NCBI GenBank assembly: GCA_017407645.1
Contig: JAFQWE010000036.1
Location: forward strand, 1-36,622
Direction of reading: 5' to 3'
Source of the DNA: Clostridia bacterium
GTDB taxonomy: Bacteria; Bacillota; Clostridia; Oscillospirales; Acutalibacteraceae
Length of the DNA: 36,622 bases
The stretch's first letter is position 1; each line of letters opens with the position of its first letter. The position numbers were made by a program, and so were the translations under genes. The notes below the pieces were generated by a model. The model had not been told where the DNA came from. It made no database searches and was given only the letters and a program-made list of their open reading frames with translations. Below are positions 8,267-15,776 of this stretch, piece by piece.

Positions 8267-8497
8267 ATGCAGAACACAAGCAACGAATTTGATAACCTTA
8301 TTTACAATTTATGCAAATTACGAAAAGAACACACTCTGCCTAAATATAAAATGGCAAAGGTTTTAGGCATAGGCATAAGCACTTGGAACAAGATAGAAAG
8401 CGGGTATATGCCCGAACGACTTGGTGTAGAATCAATTTTCAGAGCGTGTGATTTTTTTGGAATAAAGCCAAAAGACTTGTTGGCAAATAAACTATAA
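8267..8497 (+). CDS. Small helix-turn-helix (XRE-like) regulator
   Basis: The 76-residue product has an XRE-like domain: LPKYKMAKVLGIGISTWNKI fits the helix-turn-helix, and FRACDFFGIKPKDLLANKL is the terminal helical part seen in HTH_3/HTH_26 domains. The ATG has an AAAGGAG site seven bases upstream and sits about 20 bases after the predicted transcript start of the palindrome-bearing promoter. It is divergent from the other small regulator. The two proteins are only loosely similar, so this is not a simple tandem duplication. Likely a Cro-like partner or an orphan transcription factor. Confidence 0.8.
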   Translation: MQNTSNEFDNLIYNLCKLRKEHTLPKYKMAKVLGIGISTWNKIESGYMPERLGVESIFRACDFFGIKPKDLLANKL

Positions 8498-8510
8498 CTC
8501 ATAAAAAAAC

Positions 8511-8530
8511 GGCGAGGGCAAGCCCTCGCC
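8511..8530 (-). terminator. Rho-independent terminator
   Basis: A nine-base perfect stem GGCGAGGGC / GCCCTCGCC with an AA loop is followed on the minus strand by GTTTTTTT. It ends the long minus-strand operon starting at 15558, and may also stop the plus-strand HTH gene. Confidence 0.85.
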
Positions 8531-8538
8531 TTAAATAT

Positions 8539-8742
8539 TTATTCTTCGGTTCTTTTGTTAATCACAAAGCCCCACAAAATCAGCACCGCTCCTGCAAGGC
8601 CTGCCGAAAGATAACTGACTGCGCCGCCAATTGTGCCGTCAAATTTAAGTCCGCCCGACTGCACAAGGTCGAATATAAGACTTGCAATTTGAAGCACCGC
8701 TAAAGCAGCGCCGATTATTATTAAAACCTTACCTTTTTTCAT
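8539..8742 (-). CDS. Small two-TM membrane protein
   Basis: The 67-residue product has two hydrophobic segments, about residues 5-27 and 40-60, joined by a short polar loop and ended by a charged tail (NKRTEE). The N-terminus is lysine-rich, suggesting both ends are inside the cell. It lies nine bases after the multidrug-export-family gene and has an AGGAAAGG ribosome site. I do not recognise the family. It is the last gene before the terminator at 8511-8530. Confidence 0.7.
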   Translation of the reverse strand: MKKGKVLIIIGAALAVLQIASLIFDLVQSGGLKFDGTIGGAVSYLSAGLAGAVLILWGFVINKRTEE

Positions 8743-8751
8743 AGCCTTTCC

Positions 8752-9261
8752 TTATCCTACTATCAATCTGAACAAATCAGGTGCAGTATATGCCAAGGTG
8801 GTGATTATAACACCTGCGGTAAGCACCCCTGCCGTTATAATGGGCAAGGTCTTTTTGATAGGCAAATCCAAGAAATTAGCCACCAAGGCGCCCGTCCAGG
8901 CACCAGTGCCGGGAAGAGGAATTGCCACAAACAAATAAAGTCCCCAATAGGTGTATTTGCCAAGCTTTTTGCTACCTTTATCTGCCTTGCGCATAACCCA
9001 GTCCACAACCTTGCCAAGACCTTTTTTGGTGCGCATCCAAGACAGAATACGACGGATAAAAAGCAGTATAACGGGGATTGGAAGCATATTGCCTATAAAG
9101 GATATGGCAAAAGCAACCACCATATTCATATCGGTAAGCCCTGCGTAAAGCATACCGCCGCGTATTTCTGAAATAGGGATGATTGAAAGCATAAAAACTA
9201 CGCCCTCGTCAGAAAACACCTTTGCAAAAAGCTCTGCAATAGCATCGGTCACTTGCGTCAC
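8752..9261 (-). CDS. Small multidrug-export family membrane protein (COG2426)
   Basis: The 169-residue product has several hydrophobic segments and the conserved family sequences IISIPISEIRGG-like (here SIIPISEIRGGMLYA near residue 25) and AIPLPGTGAWTG near residue 113. These define the Sm_multidrug_ex family (PF06695), whose transport role is assumed rather than proven. The frame opens with GTG at 9261, but the AAAGGG site lies very close; the GTG three codons later at 9252 is an alternative start. It follows the dead-sortase gene by 27 bases and is probably co-transcribed with it. Confidence 0.8.
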   Translation of the reverse strand: MTQVTDAIAELFAKVFSDEGVVFMLSIIPISEIRGGMLYAGLTDMNMVVAFAISFIGNMLPIPVILLFIRRILSWMRTKKGLGKVVDWVMRKADKGSKKLGKYTYWGLYLFVAIPLPGTGAWTGALVANFLDLPIKKTLPIITAGVLTAGVIITTLAYTAPDLFRLIVG

Positions 9262-9288
9262 ACCCTTTCACAATATAATATGCAACAA

Positions 9289-10707
9289 TTATTCCTCAAT
9301 ATCGGTTGCCTGCTCGATAAAGCGTTTCGCAACCACAACAACCACCTTGTTTTTGTCCTTACTGTAAGGCGTAACAAGGGTCATAAAATTATCTGTAAGC
9401 TCTACACTGTCAATTGTAGCGCCTGTGTTAACCTTAGATTTTTTAAGTGCAGTTTTAATCATCTCTGCTCTTGCATCGGCATCAAGCTCCTTGAAATTGT
9501 CGGCAAAATTATACTCCTTGCCTTCTTTGTCCACAAGCATAACGCTGATGATATCCCACTTTTCTTCGCCGAAAAGCGCAGAGTCGGTGGTTACCGATTT
9601 AACCTTGCCGATACCCTGAAGGAGTCCCTCAAGCTTGCCGAAAGCCTTGCCGTCGCCCTTGTTGTTACCGTAAATTACAAGGTTAGGATTGATGTTTGCG
9701 GCAGTGTCATAGGCATACTTGATGTATGGGGTGCCGTAGGGGTTGCTTTTGCCGTTAAAGAGGTGGTTTTCGTAATAGTTGGCAGAGTGGCGCGCACCTG
9801 TTACAACGGGAGTATCAATGCCAAGTCCCTCGATTTTAAGCCAACTGATAACGTCGGCATTTTGCTTGTAAAGGGCGGCAAACTTAACCGAATATTCCTC
9901 AGGCATACCTGCATCGGATGCATCCTCAGCGGTAGCGTTGGTATATTTATCCTTTGCCTCGGCAACCGATACCTCGTACATATTGGGGAGCCACCATTTT
10001 GAGTAGCCTACAATTCCCCCTGCAATGCAAATCACAAGCACCGACAAAACGGAAACAAGAGCAATCAAAACGCCCTTCTTTTTGCCTTTTTTCTTAAACT
10101 CTAAAAAATCGTCGTCTTCAATATCTGAAAAAAGGTCAGTCTCTTCCTCTTGTTCAGGCTCGTAATATAGATCTTCCTCTGTCTGAGGCTCTTGCTCAAT
10201 CACAGGCTCCTCGACGGGTTCCTCCTCCTCGACAGGTTCCTCAACGGCAGGCTCTTCAATTATTTCGGCAGGCTTAACGTCCTTTATAACCGCCTGCAAG
10301 TAGGGTAACACGTAGGTTTCGGTCAAAAACTCAAGGGCAGATGCATCCTTATTAACTGCAATGATGCACTGGTCGGCATTTTCGATAATCATACCCGCAA
10401 TATCACTGCCCACTAAAAGAGGCAATGCGCCCTTAGGTAAAACGGCCTCATCCTTGCCCACGATACCAAACTTGCTCCAATCCACAGGCTCAAGAGGTAA
10501 ACCCAAGCCCTTAGAAAGCACCTTTATAAGTTGGGCAATATCGCCCACCGCAACGGTGGTATTGCTGACACTGACCGCATTGGACAGTGCCATCAAAAAC
10601 TCACGGCGGTCCTCACCGGAGGCAACGTTTACCTTGTCAAGAGAAGACAGTATATCCTGCACCCTTTGATTAGGCGCAGTATTGTAATAAATTAGTTCAA
10701 CAGACAT
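9289..10707 (-). CDS. CinA MoCF-like domain fused through an acidic linker and TM helix to a catalytically dead sortase
   Basis: Four parts are visible in 472 residues. Residues 1-142 resemble the N-terminal MoCF domain of CinA: LGLPL near 68, then LPKGALPL, AGMIIE and ETYVLPYL, which match the usual LGLPL / LPNPVGTAPG / E..VLPYL pattern. The GGLGPT-type loop is missing. Residues 143-205 are an acidic EEPVEEE linker. Residues 212-234 are a TM helix. Residues 270-465 align with the neighbouring sortase, but the His in YGHH is Asn (348), the Cys in STC is Pro (447) and the Arg is Lys (461). It therefore cannot act as a cysteine transpeptidase and may be a scaffold or regulator. The ATG has a strong GGAGG site seven bases upstream, 32 bases after the sortase gene. 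The sortase and TM assignments are firm; the CinA relation is inferred from short motifs. Confidence 0.75.
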   Translation of the reverse strand: MSVELIYYNTAPNQRVQDILSSLDKVNVASGEDRREFLMALSNAVSVSNTTVAVGDIAQLIKVLSKGLGLPLEPVDWSKFGIVGKDEAVLPKGALPLLVGSDIAGMIIENADQCIIAVNKDASALEFLTETYVLPYLQAVIKDVKPAEIIEEPAVEEPVEEEEPVEEPVIEQEPQTEEDLYYEPEQEEETDLFSDIEDDDFLEFKKKGKKKGVLIALVSVLSVLVICIAGGIVGYSKWWLPNMYEVSVAEAKDKYTNATAEDASDAGMPEEYSVKFAALYKQNADVISWLKIEGLGIDTPVVTGARHSANYYENHLFNGKSNPYGTPYIKYAYDTAANINPNLVIYGNNKGDGKAFGKLEGLLQGIGKVKSVTTDSALFGEEKWDIISVMLVDKEGKEYNFADNFKELDADARAEMIKTALKKSKVNTGATIDSVELTDNFMTLVTPYSKDKNKVVVVVAKRFIEQATDIEE

Positions 10708-10739
10708 AGCGATACCTCCGTAAAAGTTAAATGGTTAAG

Positions 10740-12005
10740 TTATCCGATGGGAGTAGGCAGAGGTGCAATGGGTGTGGGAGCCTGCATCTCAGCAGATGAG
10801 GTGAAGGGGTTGGTAGGTGTAGGCAACTGCTGACTTGGAGCAGTGCTTGAAGCAGGCGCCTCACTTGATGTGGGAGCCTGACTTGAAACAGGCGCCTCAC
10901 TTGAAGTATTGCTTGAAGTAGGCTCACTTACAACGCTTTCGGGAGCAATTGAGCCGGGAGCGTTAACGTCCTCACGGTCGTAGTCACCTGATACCCAGGT
11001 ATACAGTCCGTCTGCATAGGTGGGCTTAACTCCCTTAAAGTGATCGTACCAAGCCTGAGGATAGATAATCTTGCTGTTGGTGGTTACGTCGCCTGTGTTA
11101 ACTGCAACACTCTCACCGTCGCGCACCTTACGGGCAACAACCACGCAAAGCAGATCGGCATCCTTTACCTCATAGGTGCAGGTGGAAAGGGTAAGAATCT
11201 GGTCGTTGGCGTTAACGTCAACTGCGGTGTTGTAAAGAGAACGGCGGCGGATTTGCTCAATCCAACTCATAAAGTCGGCATCACTGCGGAATGAGGGAGC
11301 GGCAAAATCGAAGAAATAGCCGTTATCATCCATATTGTCGGCGTTGGTTATCATACAGGCAAAAACCTTGTACTGACCGCCTGTACCGTAAATGGTATCA
11401 AAGGTAATAACGGGGTTTTCCTTATAAAAACTGATGGTCTTATATCTGTGAAGCTGTGCAAACATAGAGCCATCCTTCATATGATGACCGTACAGAGTAA
11501 TGTTTTTAGAGTTACCTGCGCGAGAGATAATATCGCGGTAATCGGCAAATATTGCGCCGTAAACGCTCTTTTCCTTAATGCCGTTGTGGTCAAGATAGAA
11601 GTCGTTATTTACAGTCTGATAAATCGGGTTGTCAACGTTGGTGTTGGGAACGGTAATCCAACCCACGCAATCGGTATTTTGCTGCAACAACAACTCATAA
11701 CGGTTAAATACGCCCGTCTGGTCATTTACACTGTCGTCATTGCGGTCGTATTTGTCACGGGCATCGTCAACTATGCTCTTGTTTTGGAAGTATTTGACCA
11801 TAAAGTCACCAACGTAGCAGCTTGACACAACAAGAGATACGATTATTGCGGCAAAAAGAAGTTTGGTCAGAATCTTAGAAAGATTGTCACCCTTCCAAGG
11901 AATAAAGTTTTTAACAGCCTTAACAAAGCCGTTTTCCTTTTTAGTATTAACCGAAGGCTCCTCCTCAAAGACGGCATCCTCTTTAAGTACAAAATCTTCG
12001 TCCAT
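10740..12005 (-). CDS. Class B-like sortase with Ser/Thr/Pro-rich C-terminal tail
   Basis: The 421-residue product has an acidic cytoplasmic N-terminus, one TM helix (about 46-66) and an external sortase domain with all three catalytic residues: His174 in LYGHHMKDGSMF, Cys276 in LTLSTCTYE and Arg292 in VVVARK. It should cleave a sorting signal and attach a protein to the cell wall or another protein; no substrate with a sorting motif is in the window. After the domain comes a tail (about 350-421) with repeated SSEAP, SSQAP and SSTAP units, unusual for a sortase. The ATG has no visible ribosome site. The reading frame continues upstream for 18 codons to a TAG that is the stop of the CinA-type gene. 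Confidence 0.88.
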   Translation of the reverse strand: MDEDFVLKEDAVFEEEPSVNTKKENGFVKAVKNFIPWKGDNLSKILTKLLFAAIIVSLVVSSCYVGDFMVKYFQNKSIVDDARDKYDRNDDSVNDQTGVFNRYELLLQQNTDCVGWITVPNTNVDNPIYQTVNNDFYLDHNGIKEKSVYGAIFADYRDIISRAGNSKNITLYGHHMKDGSMFAQLHRYKTISFYKENPVITFDTIYGTGGQYKVFACMITNADNMDDNGYFFDFAAPSFRSDADFMSWIEQIRRRSLYNTAVDVNANDQILTLSTCTYEVKDADLLCVVVARKVRDGESVAVNTGDVTTNSKIIYPQAWYDHFKGVKPTYADGLYTWVSGDYDREDVNAPGSIAPESVVSEPTSSNTSSEAPVSSQAPTSSEAPASSTAPSQQLPTPTNPFTSSAEMQAPTPIAPLPTPIG

Positions 12006-12059
12006 TATTTCTGTATTAGATACGGTAGCAACAGGCTCTTCAACTATAGGCTTTGCTGC

Positions 12060-13160
12060 CTATTCAGCAACAGCCTCCTCAACGATAATGGGTGCTGTGG
12101 CAGATATCTCGAAATCTTGCACTTCTTCGTCACCGTCAAGCTCAAAATTAAAGTCAAGCTGTTCAGGCTCTTCTGTCTCAGGTCTGATAAACATAGCGGC
12201 ATCAACCTGCTCGTAGGACAGATGTATCTCGTCGGCGGGCAAAATTATACCGTCGTCAACAAGACCTGCTTCGTCGGCACTTTTAACGGCGCTTTCTACG
12301 AAAGAAAGACCGGAATGGGTAGTAGCAGGCTTTTCCTGCTTGCTGTCGTTATCGAATATAATGCCGCCAACGGCAACTGCCTCGCCAATTCCAAGCAAGG
12401 TGCGACGAAGCATATCAAGAGCAACGGTGGCAGAGGTGTTGCGAACGGCTGTGCGGGCATCCTCAACGTCCACGTCAACATTAAGCTCCTTAGTCCACAT
12501 ATTATCCCCATCGCAAAGGCTTACGTAAACAAGTCCGCTTGGCTTATCCTCGTAAGACTCACCTGCAACTCCTGTAATACCTATACCGTAGGTGCAATCG
12601 CTAATACGACGCACGTTGGTAGCCATAGATTCGGCAACCTCACGGCTGACGGTACCCTTTTCATCAATAATTTCTTTGGGCACGCCCAAAACCTTTGACT
12701 TAATATCGGCAGAATAGGCGGCAATGCCCATACTGAACACGTCGGATGAGCCCTTTACGTCGGTAAGACGCTTTGAAAGCAAGCCTGCGGTACAAGACTC
12801 GGCGGTAGCCACAGTTTTGCCCTGCTCTTTAAGCAAATCAACAACAACCTGCTCAATGCCCTTTTCTTCCTCGGTATATATAGCATCACCAAGCGCACTG
12901 CGTACTTTTACGGAAACGGCAAGTGCTTTAAGACGGGCTTCCTCTTCACTTTCGCCATAGGCGGTAAGCACAAATTTAAACTCGCCGTCTTTATTTTTCA
13001 CTGAAAGCGCAATGCCCTTTTCAGAGGCTATATCAGCCTTTAACTCGTCAACAAGAGCGTCGGTAACGTCTGCGGCGTAAAAGATACGCACGCTTTTTGC
13101 CTTACCTTCTGCTGTTTGAGGGATAGGATTCATATTGTTTTCCATCATATCTGCGTTCAT
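12060..13160 (-). CDS. cinA: CinA KH-like plus amidase domain protein with acidic tail
   Basis: The 366-residue product lacks the N-terminal MoCF domain of full CinA. Residues 24-98 fit the KH-like middle domain. Residues 103-257 are the CinA/PncC amidase domain, with TVATAESCTAGLLSKRL near 117 (catalytic Ser in AESCT), YSADIKSKVLGV near 149 and GITGVAG near 194. This domain deamidates nicotinamide mononucleotide in NAD recycling. Residues 258-366 are an acidic, probably disordered tail. The stop is TAG, and the same frame stays open from it into the sortase gene. The ATG has a close AAAGGA site, 24 bases after thiI. The missing MoCF part appears to be in the gene at 9289-10707. Confidence 0.85.
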   Translation of the reverse strand: MNADMMENNMNPIPQTAEGKAKSVRIFYAADVTDALVDELKADIASEKGIALSVKNKDGEFKFVLTAYGESEEEARLKALAVSVKVRSALGDAIYTEEEKGIEQVVVDLLKEQGKTVATAESCTAGLLSKRLTDVKGSSDVFSMGIAAYSADIKSKVLGVPKEIIDEKGTVSREVAESMATNVRRISDCTYGIGITGVAGESYEDKPSGLVYVSLCDGDNMWTKELNVDVDVEDARTAVRNTSATVALDMLRRTLLGIGEAVAVGGIIFDNDSKQEKPATTHSGLSFVESAVKSADEAGLVDDGIILPADEIHLSYEQVDAAMFIRPETEEPEQLDFNFELDGDEEVQDFEISATAPIIVEEAVAE

Positions 13161-13184
13161 AGTCCTTTCTATATATAAAGAAAA

Positions 13185-14354
13185 TCAATCAATAAGCTCA
13201 TATTCAGTGCCTGCAACCGCCTCGTCAATAAGAGCCTGCTCATCAAGAGGTGCTGCGGCGGCATCCACCGCCTCAACGGTAGGACGGGTACGGGGATGGC
13301 GGGGAGTAAATACGGTGCAACAATCCTCATAAGGAAGCACCGATATATCAAAGGTGTCGATTTTTCTTGAAATGCTGACGATTTCTTCTTTATCCATACC
13401 GATAAGGGGACGAAGCACCAGCATATCGGCAGCAGCGTCGGTAACCTGCAAGGCTGGCAAGGTCTGGCTTGCAACCTGACCAACGCTTTCACCCGTTATA
13501 AGCGCACTGCAATGGTCACGCCTTGCAAGACGGGATGAAATCTTCATCATATAGCGGCGCATAATAAGGGTAAAATATTCCTCGGGGCATTTTTCCCCGA
13601 TTAACTCTTGAATTTTAGTAAAGGGTACGGTTGCCATATTGATTGGGCCGCTGTAACGGGCAACCTGACGAAGCAAATCCTTAACCTTTTTAAGAGCAAG
13701 GGGGCCTGTATATGGGGGGCTTGCAAAGTGAATTGCAGTCAGTTCAATGCCGCGCTTTGCCATCATCCAAGCGGCAACGGGACTGTCAATACCGCCTGAA
13801 ATGAGTATGGCGGCACGACCGCCTGTGCCAACAGGCATACCGCCTGCGCCTGACTCCTGACCTGCGCGGACATAGGCGGCAAAATCGCGCACCTCAACCA
13901 CAACGGTAACCTCAGGATTGCGAACGTCCACCTTAAGATATGGGCAACGCTCAAGTATTGCGCCGCCCATTGCGGCAGAAATTTCAGGAGATTTGAGGGG
14001 GAAACGCTTGTCGGCTCGCTTTGCCTCAACCTTAAAGGTTTTTACCCCTTTAAGACGCTCCGCCGCCCAATCGGCACCTCTTGAAAGTATATCTGCCATA
14101 TCCTTTTCGCAAACGGCGGCACGAGAAAATGCCGCAACACCGAAAACTCGGCTAACGCGGTCAAGGGCCTGCTCAAAATCAAAATTATCGTCGCAGGGCT
14201 CAATAAACACAGTTGACTGTGCCTTGCGAATCTGTACGTTGCCAAGAGGCTTAAGTCGACGACGAATATTGCGAATCATTGCATCTTCAAAGTTTGAACG
14301 GTTAAGACCTTTAAGAGCAATTTCACCGTTTTTAACCAAAATAATCTCTTTCAA
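13185..14354 (-). CDS. thiI: tRNA 4-thiouridine synthase ThiI
   Basis: The 389-residue protein has an N-terminal ferredoxin-like region with a THUMP domain (roughly 60-165) and a PP-loop ATPase domain marked by ILISGGIDSPVAAWMM near residue 183. It adenylates uridine 8 of tRNA for sulfur insertion and may also supply sulfur for thiamine synthesis. The C-terminal rhodanese domain of the E. coli enzyme is absent, as is usual in Firmicutes. Sulfur would come from the cysteine desulfurase encoded four bases upstream. The start is TTG, with an AGAAGG ribosome site seven bases away. Confidence 0.93.
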   Translation of the reverse strand: MKEIILVKNGEIALKGLNRSNFEDAMIRNIRRRLKPLGNVQIRKAQSTVFIEPCDDNFDFEQALDRVSRVFGVAAFSRAAVCEKDMADILSRGADWAAERLKGVKTFKVEAKRADKRFPLKSPEISAAMGGAILERCPYLKVDVRNPEVTVVVEVRDFAAYVRAGQESGAGGMPVGTGGRAAILISGGIDSPVAAWMMAKRGIELTAIHFASPPYTGPLALKKVKDLLRQVARYSGPINMATVPFTKIQELIGEKCPEEYFTLIMRRYMMKISSRLARRDHCSALITGESVGQVASQTLPALQVTDAAADMLVLRPLIGMDKEEIVSISRKIDTFDISVLPYEDCCTVFTPRHPRTRPTVEAVDAAAAPLDEQALIDEAVAGTEYELID

Positions 14355-14358
14355 AACT

Positions 14359-15486
14359 TTACCTTCTTCTTACAAGTTTATCTATTCCTTGACCGACAGC
14401 ATCAATCAGAGCATCAATATCTTCCTCGGCGGTGAAGTGGGACATACTAATCCGCACCGCACTGTCGGCAGACTGACGGGATACCCCTTGAGCCTGAAGC
14501 ACGTGACTGCTTTCGCCCTTTGCACAGGCAGAGCCGCTTGACACGTAGATGCCCTTTGACTCAAGCCAGTGAAGCATAACCTCGGAGCGTATGCCTGCCA
14601 CCGAAAGGTTAATTATATAAGGCAGTGCGCCCTCACCCGAATTGACGGTGACACCCTTAAGGGCAGAAAGCCCATTCACGCATTTTTTACGAAGTGTGTC
14701 AATACGGTTAAATTCACCCTGAAGCTCTGGCAGAGCCGATACCGCGGCGCTAAAGCCCTCTATCAATAAGGTGGGTTCGGTACCCGAGCGCAATCCCTTT
14801 TCCTGACCGCCGCCGTAAATAAAGGGTAATATGCGGCACCCGTTTTTAACGAAAAGGGCACCCACACCCTTTGGCCCGTGGATTTTGTGACCGCTCACCG
14901 ACACCAAATCGGCACCCAGTCCCTTTACGGTAAAAGGCAATTTGCCAAAAGCCTGCACACAGTCGGTATGAAAAAGGGCACCACAGCCCGACGACTTAAT
15001 TGCCGCCGCAATTTCGGGAATAGGCATAACGGCACCCGTTTCGTTGTTAACGTACATAACGCTGACAAGAATTGTATCCTCAGTCAGTGCATCGGCAACT
15101 GCCTGGGCAGTGATTACGCCCTCACTGTTAGGCTTAAGATATATAACCTCAAATCCTTCGGCCTCAAGAGCCTTGGCGGCGTTAAGCACCGAATGATGCT
15201 CGATAGCCGTTGTAATAATCCGCTTGCCGCGGCGTTTCATTGCTCTGGCGGCACCAAACAAGGCGGTATTGTTTGCCTCGCTTCCGCAAGAAGTAAAATA
15301 TAACTCCTTTGCCTCGCAACCTAAAAAAGCGGATATGTTTTGACGGGCATTGTCAAGCGCCATCAAAGCCTCTGCTCCCAAAGCGTGCAGGGATGAGGGG
15401 TTGCCAAAGCGCGCCATTGCATTTGACATAGCGGTTATAGCCTCTTGGCACAGAGGGGTTGTTGCGCTGTTATCAAGATAGTGCAT
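14359..15486 (-). CDS. Cysteine desulfurase (NifS/IscS group)
   Basis: The 375-residue product begins MHYLDNSATTPL, the usual N-terminus of the family. The PLP lysine lies in SVSGHKIHGPKG and the persulfide cysteine in SSGSACAKGESSHVL; HTDCVQAFGK is also typical. It converts cysteine to alanine and passes sulfur on, most likely to ThiI encoded directly downstream. The frame can start at an ATG at 15507, but the GGAGG site lies between that codon and the ATG at 15486, which I prefer despite a 12-base gap. It is the first gene of the operon, behind the promoter at 15530-15558. Confidence 0.93.
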   Translation of the reverse strand: MHYLDNSATTPLCQEAITAMSNAMARFGNPSSLHALGAEALMALDNARQNISAFLGCEAKELYFTSCGSEANNTALFGAARAMKRRGKRIITTAIEHHSVLNAAKALEAEGFEVIYLKPNSEGVITAQAVADALTEDTILVSVMYVNNETGAVMPIPEIAAAIKSSGCGALFHTDCVQAFGKLPFTVKGLGADLVSVSGHKIHGPKGVGALFVKNGCRILPFIYGGGQEKGLRSGTEPTLLIEGFSAAVSALPELQGEFNRIDTLRKKCVNGLSALKGVTVNSGEGALPYIINLSVAGIRSEVMLHWLESKGIYVSSGSACAKGESSHVLQAQGVSRQSADSAVRISMSHFTAEEDIDALIDAVGQGIDKLVRRR

Positions 15487-15529
15487 AAAAGGGGCATACC
15501 TCCGCATATTAGATAGTTATACAAAATAT

Positions 15530-15558
15530 ATTATACTACACCCTGCAAAATTTCTCAA
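15530..15558 (-). promoter_or_regulatory. Sigma-A-type promoter for the desulfurase-thiI-cinA-sortase operon
   Basis: On the minus strand a -35 box TTGAGA (15553-15558) and a consensus -10 box TATAAT (15530-15535) are separated by 17 bases. The seven following minus-strand genes have short gaps and a single terminator at 8511-8530. Confidence 0.7.
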
Positions 15559-15609
15559 CATAAAATTGATATTTTTTTGAACTTTTTAATAGGGAAAATT
15601 CCTCCAAGT

Positions 15610-15644
15610 AAAACAGGTGTGCAGAAATTCTGCACACCTGTTTT
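15610..15644. terminator. Long hairpin terminator
   Basis: AAAACAGGTGTGCAGAA pairs perfectly with its complement around a single base at 15610-15644, and runs of T flank it on both strands. It probably ends transcription of the gene at 15777-16250 and insulates the desulfurase promoter. Its core resembles the hairpin at 1032-1065. Confidence 0.65.
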
Positions 15645-15670
15645 GATTTTGTATTATACCATACAAGCAA

Positions 15671-15714
15671 GGAAAAGGTATATCCCCTTTTCCGCTTTTT
15701 AGGAGAACCTAAAA
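15671..15714. terminator. Two adjacent small hairpins
   Basis: GGAAAAGG (15671-15678) pairs with CCTTTTCC (15686-15693), followed by GCTTTTT. TTTTAGG (15697-15703) pairs with CCTAAAA (15708-15714) around AGAA. Either could slow or end transcription; they may simply be internal structure of the intergenic element. Confidence 0.4.
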
Positions 15715-15776
15715 CTCTTACTTAACATTGTTCACAAACTAAAGCAACCTGTGGGGCTATCAGCAAAAGGGGGAAA

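Larger units (their letters stand above)
15583..15776 (-). repeat. Dispersed intergenic element, copy B
   Basis: Reading the minus strand from the stop of the gene at 15777, the sequence AATTTCCCCCTTTTG then ATAGCCCCACAGGTTGC closely matches the start of the element at 152-247. TTTTCCCTATTAAAA near 15587-15599 resembles its right end. Three hairpins lie between. Confidence 0.4.

Noticed and set aside
7963-8497. Toxin-antitoxin pair or prophage remnant
   Set aside because: Both products are plain HTH proteins, neither resembles a toxin, and no integrase or phage gene is adjacent. The switch-like layout is kept as a finding instead.
9253-10002. 249-codon plus-strand frame opposite the pseudosortase gene
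   Set aside because: The minus-strand gene has a TM helix, a sortase fold and a strong ribosome site; the antisense frame has none of these.
12060-12062. Genome-wide reassignment of TAG to an amino acid
   Set aside because: Only two TAG stops are visible, TAG is naturally rare in such genomes, and no suppressor tRNA is in the window. The evidence supports only a local question about this stop.
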